The notes under the pieces are model-generated. The model saw only the letters and a program-made list of their open reading frames with translations, ran no database searches and had not been told where the DNA came from. The position numbers and the translations under genes are program-made. A stretch of 64,000 nucleotides of DNA. Source: Tetradesmus obliquus (Eukaryota; Chlorophyta; Chlorophyceae; Sphaeropleales; Scenedesmaceae). Position 1 is the stretch's first letter. Each line of letters starts with the position of its first letter. Where the stretch lies: assembly GCA_030272155.1 (NCBI GenBank), contig CP126191.1:10907001-10971000 (forward strand). Direction: 5' to 3'. Shown one piece after another: positions 27,501 through 41,400 of this stretch.

Positions 27501-30500
27501 CTCCAATGATACTGCAGTCGCTGTGGGCTTCTGTGCATTTCAAATATATAAATCAAAACAACAGGCATATAGCATGCTCATGACATCGTCAGCCAGGTGG
27601 TTGAAGCGCTGCAACACACCTGGTGGGCAGGGGAAAACTCCGGTGATGGAAAACCTGCATAGTGCGATTTGGCAGGCATACAGCTCAAATGATACTGCGC
27701 TAGCTGGTGTCTTCTGTGCCTGTCAAATAGATAAATCAAAAATACAGGCATATAGCATGCTCCTAACATCGTCAGCTAAATGGCTGAAGCGCTGCGACGC
27801 CCCTGGTGGGCCTGGGAAAACACGGTGATCGACTAACTGTACATAACCCCTAGTGGGATTCGGCGGGAGAACAGCTCCAATGATACTGAACTTGCTGCGG
27901 GCGTCTGTGCACTTCAAACAGAAAAACCAAAGAAACAGGCATATATCATGCTCCAGACATCGTCAGCTGGGTAGTCTAAGCACAGTGACGCGCCCGGTGG
28001 GCTGGGGAAAACTCTGGTGATCAAAAACTTCCATAGTGCGATTTGGCAGGCATACAGCTCTAATGAACTGCACTAGCTGGTGTCTTCTGTGCCTGTCAAA
28101 TAGATAAATCAAAATTACAGGCATATAGCATGCTCCTGACATCGTCAGCTAAATGGCTGAAGCGCTGCGACGCCCCTGGTGGGCCTGGGAAAACCCCGGT
28201 GATCGACTAACTGTACATAACCCCAAGTGGGATTCGACGGGAGAACAGCTCCAATGATACTAAACTTGCTGCGGGCGTCTGTGCATTTGAAACAGAAAAA
28301 CCAAAGTAACAGGCATATATCATGCTCCAGACATCGTCAGCTGGGTAGTCTAAGCACAGTGACGCGCCCGGTGGGCCGGGGAAAACTCCGGTGATCGGAA
28401 AACCCTAGTGCGATTCGGCGGGCGTACAGCTCCAATGATACTGCAGTCGCTGTGGGCTTCTGTGCATTTCAAATAGATAAATCAAAATTACAGGCATATA
28501 GCATGCTCATGACATCGTCAGCTAGTTGGTTGAAGCGCTGCAACACACCTGGTGGGCAGGAGAAAACTCCGGTGATCGAAAACCTGCATAGTGCGATTTG
28601 GCAGGCATACAGCTCAAATCATACTGCACTAGCTGGTGTCTTCTGTGCCTGTCAAATAGATAGATCAAAAATAAAGGCATATAGCATGCTCCTGACACCG
28701 TCAGCTAAATGGCTGAAGCGCTGCGACGCCCCTGGTGGGCCGGGGAAAACCCCGGTGATCGACTAACTGTACATAACCCCTAGTGGGATTCGGCTGGAGA
28801 ACAACTCCAATGATACTGAACTTGCTGCGGGCGTCTGTGCAGTTCAAACGGAAAAACCAAAGAAACAGGCATATATCATGCTCCAGACATCGTCAGCTGG
28901 GTAGTCTAAGCACAGTGACGCGCCCGGTGGGCGGGGAAAACTCCGGTGATTGAAAAACCCTAGTGCGATTCGGCGGGCGTACAGCTCCAATGATACTGCA
29001 GTCGCTGTGGGCTTCTGTGCATTCCAAATATATAAATTAAAACAACAGGCATATAGCATGCTCATGACATCGTCAGCCAGGTGGTTGAAGCGCTGCAACA
29101 CACCTGGTGGGCAGGGGAAAACTCCGGTGATCGAAAACCTGCATAGTGCGATTTGGCAGGCATACAGCTCAAATGATACTGCGCTAGCTGTTGTCTTCTG
29201 TGCCTGTCAAATAGATAAATCAAAAATACAGGCATATAGCATGCTCCCAACATCGTCAGCTAAATGGCTGAAGCGCTGCGACGCCCCTGGTGGGCCTGGG
29301 AAAACCCCGGTGATCGACTAACTGTACATAACCCCTAGTGGGATTCGGCGGGAGAACAGCTCCAATGATACTGAACTTGCTGCGGGCGTCTGTGCACTTC
29401 AAACAGAAAAACCAAAGAAACAGGCATATATCATGCTCCAGACATCGTCAGCTGGGTAGTCTAAGCACAGTGACGCGCCCGGTGGGCTGGGGAAAACTCC
29501 GGTGATCAAAACTTCCATAGTGCGATTTGGCAGGCATACAGCTCTAATGAACTGCACTAGCTGGTGTTTTCTGTGCCTGTCAAATAGATAAATCAAAATT
29601 ACAGGCATATAGCATGCTCCTGACATCGTCAGCTAAATGGCTGAAGCGCTGCGACGCCCCTGGTGGGCCTGAGAAAACCCCGGTGATCGACTAACTGTAC
29701 ATAACCCCTAGTGGGATTCGGCGGGAGAACAGCTCCAATGATACTAAACTTGCTGCGGGCGTCTGTGCATTTCAAACAGAAGAACCAAAGAACAGGCATA
29801 TATCATGCTCCAGACATCGTCAGCTGGGTAGTCTAAGCACAGTGACGCGCCCGGTGGGCCGGGGAAAACTCCGGTGATCAAAAACTTCCATAGTGCGATT
29901 TGGCAGGCATACAGCTCTAATGAACTGCACTAGCTGGTGTTTTCTGTGCCTGTCAAATAGATAAATCAAAATTACAGGCATATAGCATGCTCCTGACATC
30001 GTCAGCTAAATGGCTGAAGCGCTGCGACGCCCCTGGTGGGCCTGGGAAAACCCCGGTGATCGACTAACTGTACATAACCCCTAGTGGGATTCGGCTGGAG
30101 AACAACTCCAATGATACTGAACTTGCTGCGGGCGTCTGTGCATTTGAAACAGAAAAACCAAAGTAACAGGCATATATCATGCTCCAGACATCGTCAGCTG
30201 GGTAGTTTAAGCACAGTGACGCGCCCGGTGGGCCGGGGAAAACTCCGGTGATTGAAAAACCCTAGTGCGATTCGGCGGGCGTACAGCTCCAATGATACTG
30301 CAGTCGCTGTGGGCTTCTGTGCATCTCAAATAGATAAATCCAAATTACAGGCATATAGCATGCTCCAGACATCGTCAGCTGGGTAGTCTAAGCACAGTGA
30401 CGCGCCCGGTGGGCTGGGGAAAACTCCGGTGATCAAAACTTCCATAGTGCGATGGCAGGCATACAGCTCAAATGATACTGCACTAGCTGGTGTCTTCTGT

Positions 30501-32899
30501 GCCTGTCAAATAGATAAATAAACAAAACAGGCATATAGCATGCTCATGACATCGTCAGCTAAATGGCTGAAGCGCTGCGACGCCCCTGGTGGGCCTGAGA
30601 AAACCCCGGTGATCGACTAACTGTACATAACCCCTAGTGGGATTCGGCGGGAGAACAGCTCCAATGATACTAAACTTGCTGCGGGCGTCTGTGCATTTCA
30701 AACAGAAGAACCAAAGTAACAGGCATATATCATGCTCCAGACATCGTCAGCTGGGTAGTCTAAGCACAGTGACGCGCCCGGTGGGCCGGGGAAAACTCCG
30801 GTGATCGAAAAACCCTAGTGCGATTCGGCGGGCGTACAGCTCCAATGATACTGCAGTCGCTGTGGGCTTCTGTGCATTTCAAATAGATAAATCCAAATTA
30901 CAGGCATATAGCATGCTCATGACATCGTCAGCTAGGTGGTTAAAGCGCTGCAACACACCTGGTGGGCAGGGGAAAACTCCGGTGATCGAAAACCTGCATA
31001 GTGCGATTTGGCAGGCATACAACTCAAATGATACTGCACTAGCTGGTGTCTTCTGTGCATTTTAAATAGATAAATCAAAATTACAGGCATATAGCATGCT
31101 CCTGACATCGTCAGTTTAATGGCTGAAGCGCTGCGACGCCCCTGGTGGCCCGGGGAAAACTCCGGTGATTGACTAACTGTACATCACCCCTAGTGGGATT
31201 CGGCGGGAGAACAGCTCCAATGATACTGAACTTGCTGCGGGCGTCTGTGCATTTGAAACAGAAAAACCAAAGTAACAGGCATATATCGTGCTCCAGACAT
31301 CGTCAGCAGAGTAGTCTAAGCACAGTGACGCGCCCGGTGGGCTGGGGAAAACTCCGGTGATCAAAAACTTCCACAGTGCGATTTGGCAGGCATACAGCTC
31401 TAATGAACTGCACTAGCTGGTGTCTTCTGTGCCTGTCAAATAGATAAATCAAAATTACAGGCATATAGCATGCTCCTGACATCGTCAGCTAAATGGCTGA
31501 AGCGTTGCGACGCCCCTGGTGGGCCTGGGAAAACCCCGGTGATCGACTAACTGTACATAACCCCTAGTGGGATTCGGCTGGAGAACAGCTCCAATGATAC
31601 TGAACTTGCTGCGGGCGTCTGTGCATTTCAAACAGAAAAAACCAAAGAAACAGCCATATATCATGCTCCAGACATCGTCAGCAGAGTAGTCTAAGCACAG
31701 TGACGCGCCCGGTGGGCTGGGGAAAACTCCAGTGATCAAAAACTTCCATAGTGCGATTTGGCAGGCATACAGCTCTAATGATACTGCACTAGCTGGTGTC
31801 TTCTGTGCCTGTCAAATAGATAAATCAAAAATACAGGCATATAGCATGCTCCTGACATCGTCAGCTAAATGGCTGAAGCGCTGCGACGCCCCTGGTGGGC
31901 CTGGGAAAACCCCGGTGATCGACTAACTGTACATAACCCCTAGTGGGATTCGGCTGGAGAACAACTCCAATGATACTGAACTTGCTGCGGGCGTCTGTGC
32001 ATTTCAAACAAAAAAAACCAAAGTAACAGGCATATATCATGCTCCAGACATCGTCAGCTGGGTAGTCTAAGCACAGTGACGCGCCCGGTGGGCCGGGGAA
32101 AACTCCGGTGATCGGAAAACCCTAGTGCGATTCGGCGGGCGTACAGCTCCAATGATACTGCAGTCGCTGTGGGCTTCTGTGCATTTCAAATAGATAAATC
32201 AAAACAACAGGCATATAGCATGCTCATGACATCGTCAGCTAGGTGGTTGAAGCGCTGCAACACACCTGGTGGGCAGGGGAAAACTCCGGTGATCGAAAAC
32301 CTGCATAGTGCGATTTGGCAGGCATACAGCTCTAATGATACTGCACGAGCTGGTGTCTTCTGTGCCTGTCATATAGATAAATCAAAATTACAGGCATATA
32401 GCATGCTCCTGACATCGTCAGCGAAATGGCTGAAGCCCTGCGACGCCCCTGGTGGGCCGGGGAAAACTCCGGTGATCGACTAACTGTACATAACCCCTAG
32501 TGGGATTCGGCTGGAGAACAACTCCAATGATACTGAACTTGCTGCGGGCGTCTGTGCATTTCAAACAGAAAAACCAAAGAAACAGGCATATATCATGCTC
32601 CAGACATCGTCAGCTGGGTAGTCTAAGCACAGTGACGCGCCCGGTGGCCGGGGAAAACTGCGGTGATTGAAAAACCCTAGTGCGATTCGGCGGGCGTACA
32701 GCTCCAATGAAACTGCAGTCGCTGTGGGCTTCTGTGCATTTCAAATAGATAAATCAAAATTACAGGCATATAGCATGCTTATGACATCGTCAGCTAGGTT
32801 GTTGAAGCGCTGCAACACACCTGGTGGGCAGGGGAAAACTCCGGTGATCGAAAACCTGCATAGTGCGATTTGGCAGGCATACAACTCAAATGATACTGC

Positions 32900-35423
32900 A
32901 CTAGCTGGTGTCTTCTGTGCATTAATAATTAATTAATCAAAATAACAGGCATATAGCATGCTCCTGACATCGTTATTTTAATGGCTGAAGCGCTGCGACG
33001 TCCCAGGTGGCCCGGGGAAAACTCCGGTGATTGACCAACTGTACATCACCCCTAGTGGGATTCGGCGGGAGAACTCTCCAATGATACTGAACTTGCTGCG
33101 GGCGTCTGTGCATTTCAAACAGAAAAACCAAGGTAACAGGCATATATCATGCTCCAAACATCGTCATCAGAGTGGTCTAAGCACAGTGACGCGCCCGGTG
33201 GGCCGGGGAAAACTCCGATGATCAAAAACCTCCATAGTGCGATTTGGCAGGCATACAGCTCACATGATACTGCACTAGCTGGTGTCTTTTGTGCCTGTCA
33301 AATGGATAAATCAAAATTAAAGGCATATAGCATGCTCATGACATCGTCAGCTGGATGGTTGATGCGATGCGACGCCCCTGGTGGGCAGGGGAAAACCCCG
33401 GTGATCGACTAACTGTACATAACCCCTAGTGGGATTCGGCGGGAGAACAGCTCCAATGATACTGAACTTGCTGCGGGCGTCTGTGCATTTCAAATAGATA
33501 AATCAAAACAGCAGGCATATAGCATGCTCATGACATCGTCAGCTAGGTGGTTGAAGCGCTGCAACACATTTGGTGGGCAGGGGAAAACTCCGGTGATCGA
33601 AAACCTGCATAGTGCGATTTGGCAGGCATACAACTCTAATGATACTGCACTAGCTGGTGACCTCTGTGCATCTCAAATAGAAAAATGACAATCACAGGCA
33701 TATAGCATGCTCCTGACATTGTCAGCTAGATGGTTGAAGCGCTGCGACGCCCCTGGTGGGCCGGGGAAAACCCCGGTGATCGACTAACTGTACATAACCC
33801 CTAGTGGGATTCGGCAGGAGAACAGCTCCAATGATACTGAACTTGCTGCGGGCGTCTGTGCATTTTCAACGGAACACCAAAGTAACAGGCATATATCATG
33901 CTCCAGACATCGTCAGCTGGGTAGTCTAAGCACAGTGACGCGCCCGGTGGGCCGGGGAAAACTCCGGTGATGGAAAAACCCTAGTGCAATTCGGCGGGCG
34001 TACAGCTCCAATGATACTGCAGTTGCAGTTGTCTTCTGTGCATTTCAAATAGATAAATCAAAATTACAGGCATATAGCATGCTCATGACATCGTCAGCTA
34101 GGTGGTTGAAGCGCTGCAACACACGTGGTGGGCAAGGGAAAACTCCGGTGATCAAAAACCTGCATAGTGCGATTTGGCAGGCATACAGCTCTAATGATAC
34201 TGCACTAGCTGGTGTCTTCTGTGCATTTCAAATAGATAAATCAAAATTACAGGCATATAGCATGCTCCTGACATCGTGAGCTAAATGGCTGAAGCGCTGC
34301 CACGCACTTGGTGGGCCGGGGAAAACCCTGGTGATCGACTAACTGTACGTAACCACTAGTGGGATTCGCCGGAAGAACACCTCCAATGATACCGAACTAT
34401 CTGCGGGCTTCTGTGTATTTTAAACAGAAAAACCAGAGAAACAGGCATGTATCATGCTCCAGACATCGTCAGCTGCGTAGTCTAAGCACAGTGACGCGCC
34501 CTGTGGGCCGAGCAAAACTCCGCTGATCTAAAAACCCTAGTGCGATTCGGCGGGCGTACAGCTCCAACGATACTGCAGTCGCTGTGGGCTTCTGTGCATT
34601 TCAAATAGATAAATCAAAACAATAGGCATATAGCATGCTCATGACATCGTCAGCTAGGTGGTTGAAGCGCTGCAACACACCTGGTGGGCAGGGGAAAACT
34701 CCGGTGATCGAAAACCTCCATAGTGCGATTCGGCGGGCGTACAGCTCCAATGATACTGCAGTCGCTGTGGGCTTCTGTGCATTTCAAATAGATAAATCAA
34801 AACAACAGGCATATAGCATGCTCATGACATCGTCAGTTAGATGGTTGAAGCGCATGCGACGCACCTGGTGGGCCGGGGAAAACCCCGGTGATCAATACTC
34901 CCCTAATGGGATTCGGCGGGCGTACAGCTCCAATGATACTGAACTTGCTGCGGGTTTATGTGCGTTTCAAACAGAGAAACCAAAGTAACAGGCATATATC
35001 ATGCTCCAAGCATCCTCGGCTGGGTAGTCTAAGCACAGTGACGCGCCAGGTGGGCCGAGGAAAACTTCGCTGATCAAAAAACCCTAGTGCGATTCGGCGG
35101 GCGTACAGCTCCAATGATATTGCAGTCGCTGTGGGCTTCTGTGCATTTCTAATAGATAAATCAAAACAACAGGCATATAGCATGCTCATGACATCTTCAG
35201 CTAGGTGGTTGAAGCGCTGCAACACACCTGGTGGGCAGGGGAAAACTCTGGTGATTGAAAACCTCCATAGTGCGATTTGGCAGGCATACAGCTCTAATGA
35301 TACTGCACTAGCTGGTGTCTTCTGTGCATCTCAAATAAAAAATCACAGTCACAGGCATATGACCTGCTCCTGACATTGTCAGCTAGATGGTTGAAGCGCT
35401 GCGACGCACCTGGTGGGCCGGGG
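32900..35423 (+). repeat. Degraded right edge of satellite 1
   Basis: Monomers here carry many more private substitutions and indels than the core. Examples are an AT-rich TTAATAATTAATTAATC segment near 32923-32939, altered starts such as AACTGTACGTAACCACTAG, missing C monomers and fused B-B order near 34640-34900. Greater divergence at array margins is the usual result of homogenisation acting mainly in the interior, so this looks like a genuine array border and not an assembly cut. Confidence 0.75.
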
Positions 35424-35495
35424 TTGGTGCTGGCATGTCTGTTGTTATGTTAAGTCAGGATGGGGATATTGTAACACACCTAAGGCAATCATGAT
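35424..35495. other. 72-bp spacer between the two satellite families
   Basis: This short unique stretch (from TTGGTGCTGGCATG to GGCAATCATGAT) belongs to neither repeat. No gene, target-site duplication or terminal repeat is visible in it. Confidence 0.7.
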
Positions 35496-38400
35496 CCATG
35501 TATGTGTTACTTGATGTTCCCTGATTTGTGTGGCCCGATGAGAAGGTTTAGGCACCGGCCGCTCACCTGCAGACCTGTCACTGATGCTGCAGCTTGCAGG
35601 CGCTGTGCCGCTGCCGCTGCACACACCGACCGCTTCACAGCACTATCACTGTGTTTTTGCAACCTGCAAATCCTGTTTGTATCAAGGACCGTTGAAACTC
35701 ACAAAATCAAGGCCAGCAGCTGCGGTTTAGGGGTCCTGACAACGTCGGCTGTTGTCGGCCAGAAACGGCTGCAACCTGATCCTGTGTGTGACATGAATGA
35801 TGCGTCAACTGCAGCTGTTCCGTACACTATCACTGCAATTCAAGCACACTCAATGGTGCCATGTATGTGTTCCTTGATGTTCCCTGATTTGTCTGGCCAG
35901 ATGAGAAGGTTTAGGCACCGGCCGCTCACCTGCAGACATGTCACTGATGCTGCAGCTTGCAAGCGCTGTGCCGCTGCCGCTGCAAACACCGACCGCTTCA
36001 CAGCACTATCACTGTGTTTTTGCAACCTGCAAATCCTGTTTGTATCAAGGACCGTTGAAACTCACAAAATCAAGGCCAGCAGCTGCGGTTTAGGGGTCCT
36101 GACAACGTCGGCTGTTGTCGGCCAGAAACGGCTGCAACCTGATCCTGTGTGTGACATGAATGATGCGTCAACTGCAGCTGTTCCGTACACTATCACTGCA
36201 ATTTAAGCACACTCAATGGTGCCATGTATGTGTTCCTTGATGTTCCCTGATTTGTCTGGCCAGATGAGAAGGTTTAGGCACCGGCCGCTCACCTGCAGAC
36301 TTGTCACTGATGCTGCAGCTTGCAAGCGCTGTGCCGCTGCCGCTGCAAACACCGACCGCTTCACAGCACTATCACTGTGTTTTTGCAACCTGCAAATCCT
36401 GTTTGTATCAAGGACCGTTGAAACTCACAAAATCAAGGCCAGCAGCTGCGGTTTAGGGGTCCTGACAACGTCGGCTGTTGTCGGCCAGAAACGGCTGCAA
36501 CCTGATCCTGTGTGTGACATGAATGGTGCGTCAACTGCAGCTGTTCCGTACACTATCACTGCAATTCAAGCACACTCAATGGTGCCATGAATGTGTTTCT
36601 TGATGTCCCCTGATTTTTCTGGCCAGATGAGAAGGTTTAGGCACCGGCCGCTCACCTGCAGACCTGTCACTGGTGCTGCAGCTTGCAGGCGATGTGCCGC
36701 TGCCGCTGCACACAGCGACCGCTTCACAGCACTATCACTGTGTTTTTGCAACCTGCAAATCCTGTTTGTATCAAGGACCGTTGAAACTCACAAAATCAAG
36801 GCCAGCAGCTGCGGTTTAGGGGTCCTGACAACGTCGGCTGTTGTCGGCCAGAAACGGCTGCAACCTGATCCTGTGTGTGACATGAATGGTGCGTCAACTG
36901 CAGCTGTTCCGTACACTATCACTGCAATTCAAGCACACTCAATGGTGCCATATATGTGTTACTTGATGTTCCCTGATTTGTCTGGCCAGATGAGAAGGTT
37001 TAGGCACCGGCCGCTCACCTGCAGACCTGTCACTGATGCAGCAGCTCGCAGGCGATGTGCCGCTGCCGCTGCACACACCGACCGCTTCACAGCACTATCA
37101 CTGTGTTTTTGCAACCTGCAAATCCTGTTTGTATCAAGGACCGTTGAAACTCACAAATTCAAGGCCAGCAGCTGCGGTTTAGGGGTCCTGACAACGTCGG
37201 CTGTTGTCGGCCAGAAACGGCTGCAACCTGATCCTGTGTGTGACATGAATGGTGCGTCAACTGCAGCTGTTCTTTACACTATCACTGCAATTCAAGCACA
37301 CTCAATGGTGCCATGTATGTGTTACTTGATGTCCCCTGATTTGTCTGGCCAGATGAGAAGGTTTAGGCACCGGCCGCTCACCTGCAGACCTGTCACTGAT
37401 GCTGCAGCTTGCAGGCGCTGTGCCGCTGCCGCTGCACACAGTGACCGCTTCACAGCACTATCACTGTGTTTTTGCAACCTGCAAATCCTGTTTGTATCAA
37501 GGACCGTCGAAACTCACAAAATCAAGGCCAGCAGCTGCGGTTCAGGGGTCCTGACAACGTCGGCTGTTGTCGGCCAGAAACGGCTGCAACTTGATCCTGT
37601 GTGTGACATGAATGATGCGTCAACTGCAGCTGTTCCGTACACTATCACTGCAATTCAAGCACACTCAATGGTGCCATATATGTGTTACTTGATGTTCCCT
37701 GATTTGTCTGGCCAGATGAGAAGGTTTAGGCACCGGCCGCTCACCTGCAGACCTGTCACTGATGCTGCAGCTTGCAGGCGCTGTGCCGCTGCCGCTGCAC
37801 ACACCGACCGCTTCACAGCACTATCACTGTGTTGTTGCAACCTGCAAATCATTTTTGTATCAAGGACCGTGGAAACTCACAAATTCAAGGCCAGCAGCTG
37901 CGGTTTAGGGGTCCTGACAACGTCGGCTGTTGTCGGCCAGAAACGGCTGCAACCTGATCCTGTGTGTGACATGAATGATGCGTCAACTGCAGCTGTTCCG
38001 TACACTATCACTGCAATTCAAGCACACTCAATGGTGCCATATATGTGTTACTTGATGTTCCCTGATTTGTCTGGCCAGATGAGAAGGTTTAGGCACCGGC
38101 CGCTCACCTGCAGACCTGTCACTGATGCTGCAGCTTGCAGGCGCTGTGCCGCTGCCGCTGCACACACCGACCGCTTCACAGCACTATCACTGTGTTTTTG
38201 CAACCTGCAAATCCTGTTTGTATCAAGGACCGTTGAAACTCACAAATTCAAGGCCAGCAGCTGCGGTTTAGGGGTCCTGACAACGTCGGCTGTTGTCGGC
38301 CAGAAACGGCTGCAACCTGATCCTGTGTGTGACATGAATGGTGCGTCAACTGCAGCTGTTCTTTACACTATCACTGCAATTCAAGCACACTCAATGGTGC

Positions 38401-41400
38401 CATGTATGTGTTACTTGATGTCCCCTGATTTGTCTGGCCAGATGAGAAGGTTTAGGCACCGGCCGCTCACCTGCAGACCTGTCACTGATGCTGCAGCTTG
38501 CAGGCGCTGTGCCGCTGCCGCTGCACACAGCGACCGCTTCACAGCACTATCACTGTGTTTTTGCAACCTGTAAATCCTGTTTGTATCAAGGACCGTCGAA
38601 ACTCACAAAATCAAGGCCAGCAGCTGCGGTTCAGGGGTCCTGACAACGTCGGCTGTTGTCGGCCAGAAACGGCTGCAACCTGATCCTGTGTGTGACATGA
38701 ATGATGCGTCAACTGCAGCTGTTCCGTACACTATCACTGCAATTCAAGCACACTCAATGGTGCCATATATGTGTTACTTGATGTTCCCTGATTTGTCTGG
38801 CCAGATGAGAAGGTTTAGGCACCGGCCGCTCACCTGCAGACCTGTCACTGATGCTGCAGCTTGCAGGCGCTGTGCCGCTGCCGCTGCACACACCGACCGC
38901 TTCACAGCACTATCACTGTGTTGTTGCAACCTGCAAATCATTTTTGTATCAAGGACCGTGGAAACTCACAAATTCAAGGCCAGCAGCTGCGGTTTAGGGG
39001 TCCTGACAACGTCGGCTGTTGTCGGCCAGAAACGGCTGCAACTTGATCCTGTGTGTGACATGAATGATGCGTCAACTGCAGCTGTTCCGTACACTATCAC
39101 TGCAATTCAAGCACACTCAATGGTGCCATGTATGTGTTCTTTGATGTTCCCTGATTTGTCTGGCTCGATGAGAAGGTTTAGGCACCGGCCGCTCACCTGC
39201 AGACCTGTCACTGATGCTGCAGCTTGCAGGCGCTGTGCCGCTGCCGCTGCACACACCGACCGCTTCACAGCACTATCACTGTGTTTTTGCAACCTGCAAA
39301 TCCTGTTTGTATCAAGGACCGTTGAAACTCACAAAATCAAGGCCAGCAGCTGCGGTTTAGGGGTCCTGTCAACGTCGACTGTTGTCGGCCAGAAACGGCT
39401 GCAACCTGATCATGCGTGTGACATGAATGGTGCGTCAACTGCAACTGTTCTGTACCTTATCACTGCAATTCAAGCACAATTAATGGTGCCATGTATGTGT
39501 TAATTGATGTTCCCTGATTTGTCTGGCCAGATGAGAAGGTTTAGGCACCGGCCGCTCACCTGCAGACCTGTCACTGATGCTGCAGCTTGCAGGCGCTGTG
39601 CCGCTGCCGCTGCACACACCGACCGCTTCACAGCACTATCACTGTGTTGTTGCAACCTGCAAATCATTTTTGTATCAAGGACCGTTGAAACTCACAAAAT
39701 CAAGGCCAGCAGCTGCGGTTTAGGGGTCCTGACAACGTTGGCTGTTGTCGGCCAGAAGCGGCTGCAACCTGATCCTGTGTGTGACATGAATGATGCGTCA
39801 ACTGCAGCTGTTCCGTGCACTATCACTGCAATTCAAGCACACTCCATGGTGCCATATATGTGTTACTTGATGTTCCCTGATTTGTCTGGCCAGATGAGAA
39901 GGTTTAGGCACCGGCCGCTCACCTGCAGACCTGTCACTGATGCTGCAGCTTGCAGGCGCTGTGCCGCTGCCGCTGCACACACCGACCGCTTCACAGCACT
40001 ATCACTGTGTTTTTGCAACCTGCAAATCCTGTTTGTATCAAGGACCGTTGAAACTCACAAAATCAAGGCCAGCAGCTGCGGTTTAGGGGTCCTGACAACG
40101 TCGGCTGTTGTCGGCCAGAAACGGCTGCAACTTGATCCTGTGTGTGACATGAATGATGCGTCAACTGCAGCTGTTCCGTACACTATCACTGCAATTCAAG
40201 CACAATCAAAGGTGCCTTATATGTGGAACTTGAAGCTCAATATGTTTTCTGGTTAGATGAGAAGGTTTAGGCACCGGCCGCTCACCTGCAAGCATGTCAC
40301 TGATGCTGCAGCTTGCAGGGGCTGTGCCGCTGCCGCTGCACACACCGACCGCTTCACAGCACTATCACTGTGTTTTTGCAACCTGCAAATCCTGTTTGTA
40401 TCAAGGACCGTTGAAACTCACAAAATTAAGGCCAGCAGCTGCGGTTTAGGGGTCCTGACAACGTCGGCTGTTGTCGGCCAGAAACGGCTGCAACTTGATC
40501 CTGTGTGTGACATGAATGATGCGTCAACTGCAGCTGTTCCGTACACTATCACTGCAATTCAAGCACAATCAAAGGTGCCTTATATGTGGAACTTGAAGCT
40601 CAATATGTTTTCTGGTTAGATGAGAAGGTTTAGGCACCGGCCGCTCACCTGCAAGCATGTCACTGATGCTGCAGCTTGCAGGGGCTGTGCCGCTGCCGCT
40701 GCCGCTGCACACACCGACCGCTTTGCAGCACTATCACTGTGTTTTTGCAACCTGCAAGTCTTGTTGGTATCAAGGACCGTTGAAACTCACAAAATCAAGG
40801 CCAGCAGCTGCGGTTTAGGGGTCCTGACAACGTCGGCTGTTGTCGGCCAGAAACGGCTGCAACCTGATCCTGTGTGTGACATGAATGATGCGTCAACTGC
40901 AGCTGTTACGTACACTATCACTGCAATTCAAGCACACTCAATGGTGCCATATATGTGTTACTTGATGTTCCCTGATTTGTCTGGCCAGATGAGAAGGTTT
41001 AGGCACCGGCCGCTCACCTGCAGACCTGTCACTGATGCTGCAGCTTGCAGGCGCTGTGCCGCTGCCGCTGCACACACCGACCGCTTCACAGCACTATCAC
41101 TGTGTTTTTGCAACCTGCAAATCCTGTTTGTATCAAGGACCGTTGAAACTCACAAAATCAAGGCCAGCAGCTGCGGTTTAGGGGTCCTGACAACGTCGGC
41201 TGTTGTCGGCCAGAAACGGCTGCAACCTGATCATGTGTGTGACATGAATGATGCGTCAACTGCAGCTGTTCCGTGCACTATCACTGCAATTCAAGCACAC
41301 TCCATGGTGCCATATATGTGTTACTTGATGTTTCCTGATTTGTCTGGCCAGATGAGAAGGTTTAGGCACCGGCCGCTCACCTGCAAGCATGTCACTGATG

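Larger units (their letters stand above)
16527..35423 (+). repeat. Satellite family 1, right block
   Basis: The array resumes in the same monomer and orientation directly after the CACTA target duplication and continues for about 100 more monomers of about 185 bp. Nearly identical 556-bp trimers come first (about 16705 to 18931), then mixed dimers and trimers with small deletions. One is a 7-bp loss giving 368-369-bp dimers (GCATGCCATCGTC instead of GCATGCTCCTGACATCGTC); another is a TGATACTGC to TGAACTGC loss seen from about 22870. Several deletions recur at the higher-order spacing, so they spread by local amplification. The array ends abruptly after GGTGGGCCGGGG at 35423. Confidence 0.95.

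Noticed and set aside
328-35373. Dozens of 60-125-codon frames on both strands within satellite 1
   Set aside because: They repeat with the monomer, have no separate start context, end at the same monomer position each time, and exist only because 186 is close to a multiple of three.
36591-38573. A 660-codon open frame as a repeat-protein gene
   Set aside because: It is 5.5 copies of the 363-bp satellite unit. Neighbouring units carry in-frame stops, one has a 2-bp shift, and the product resembles no known protein.
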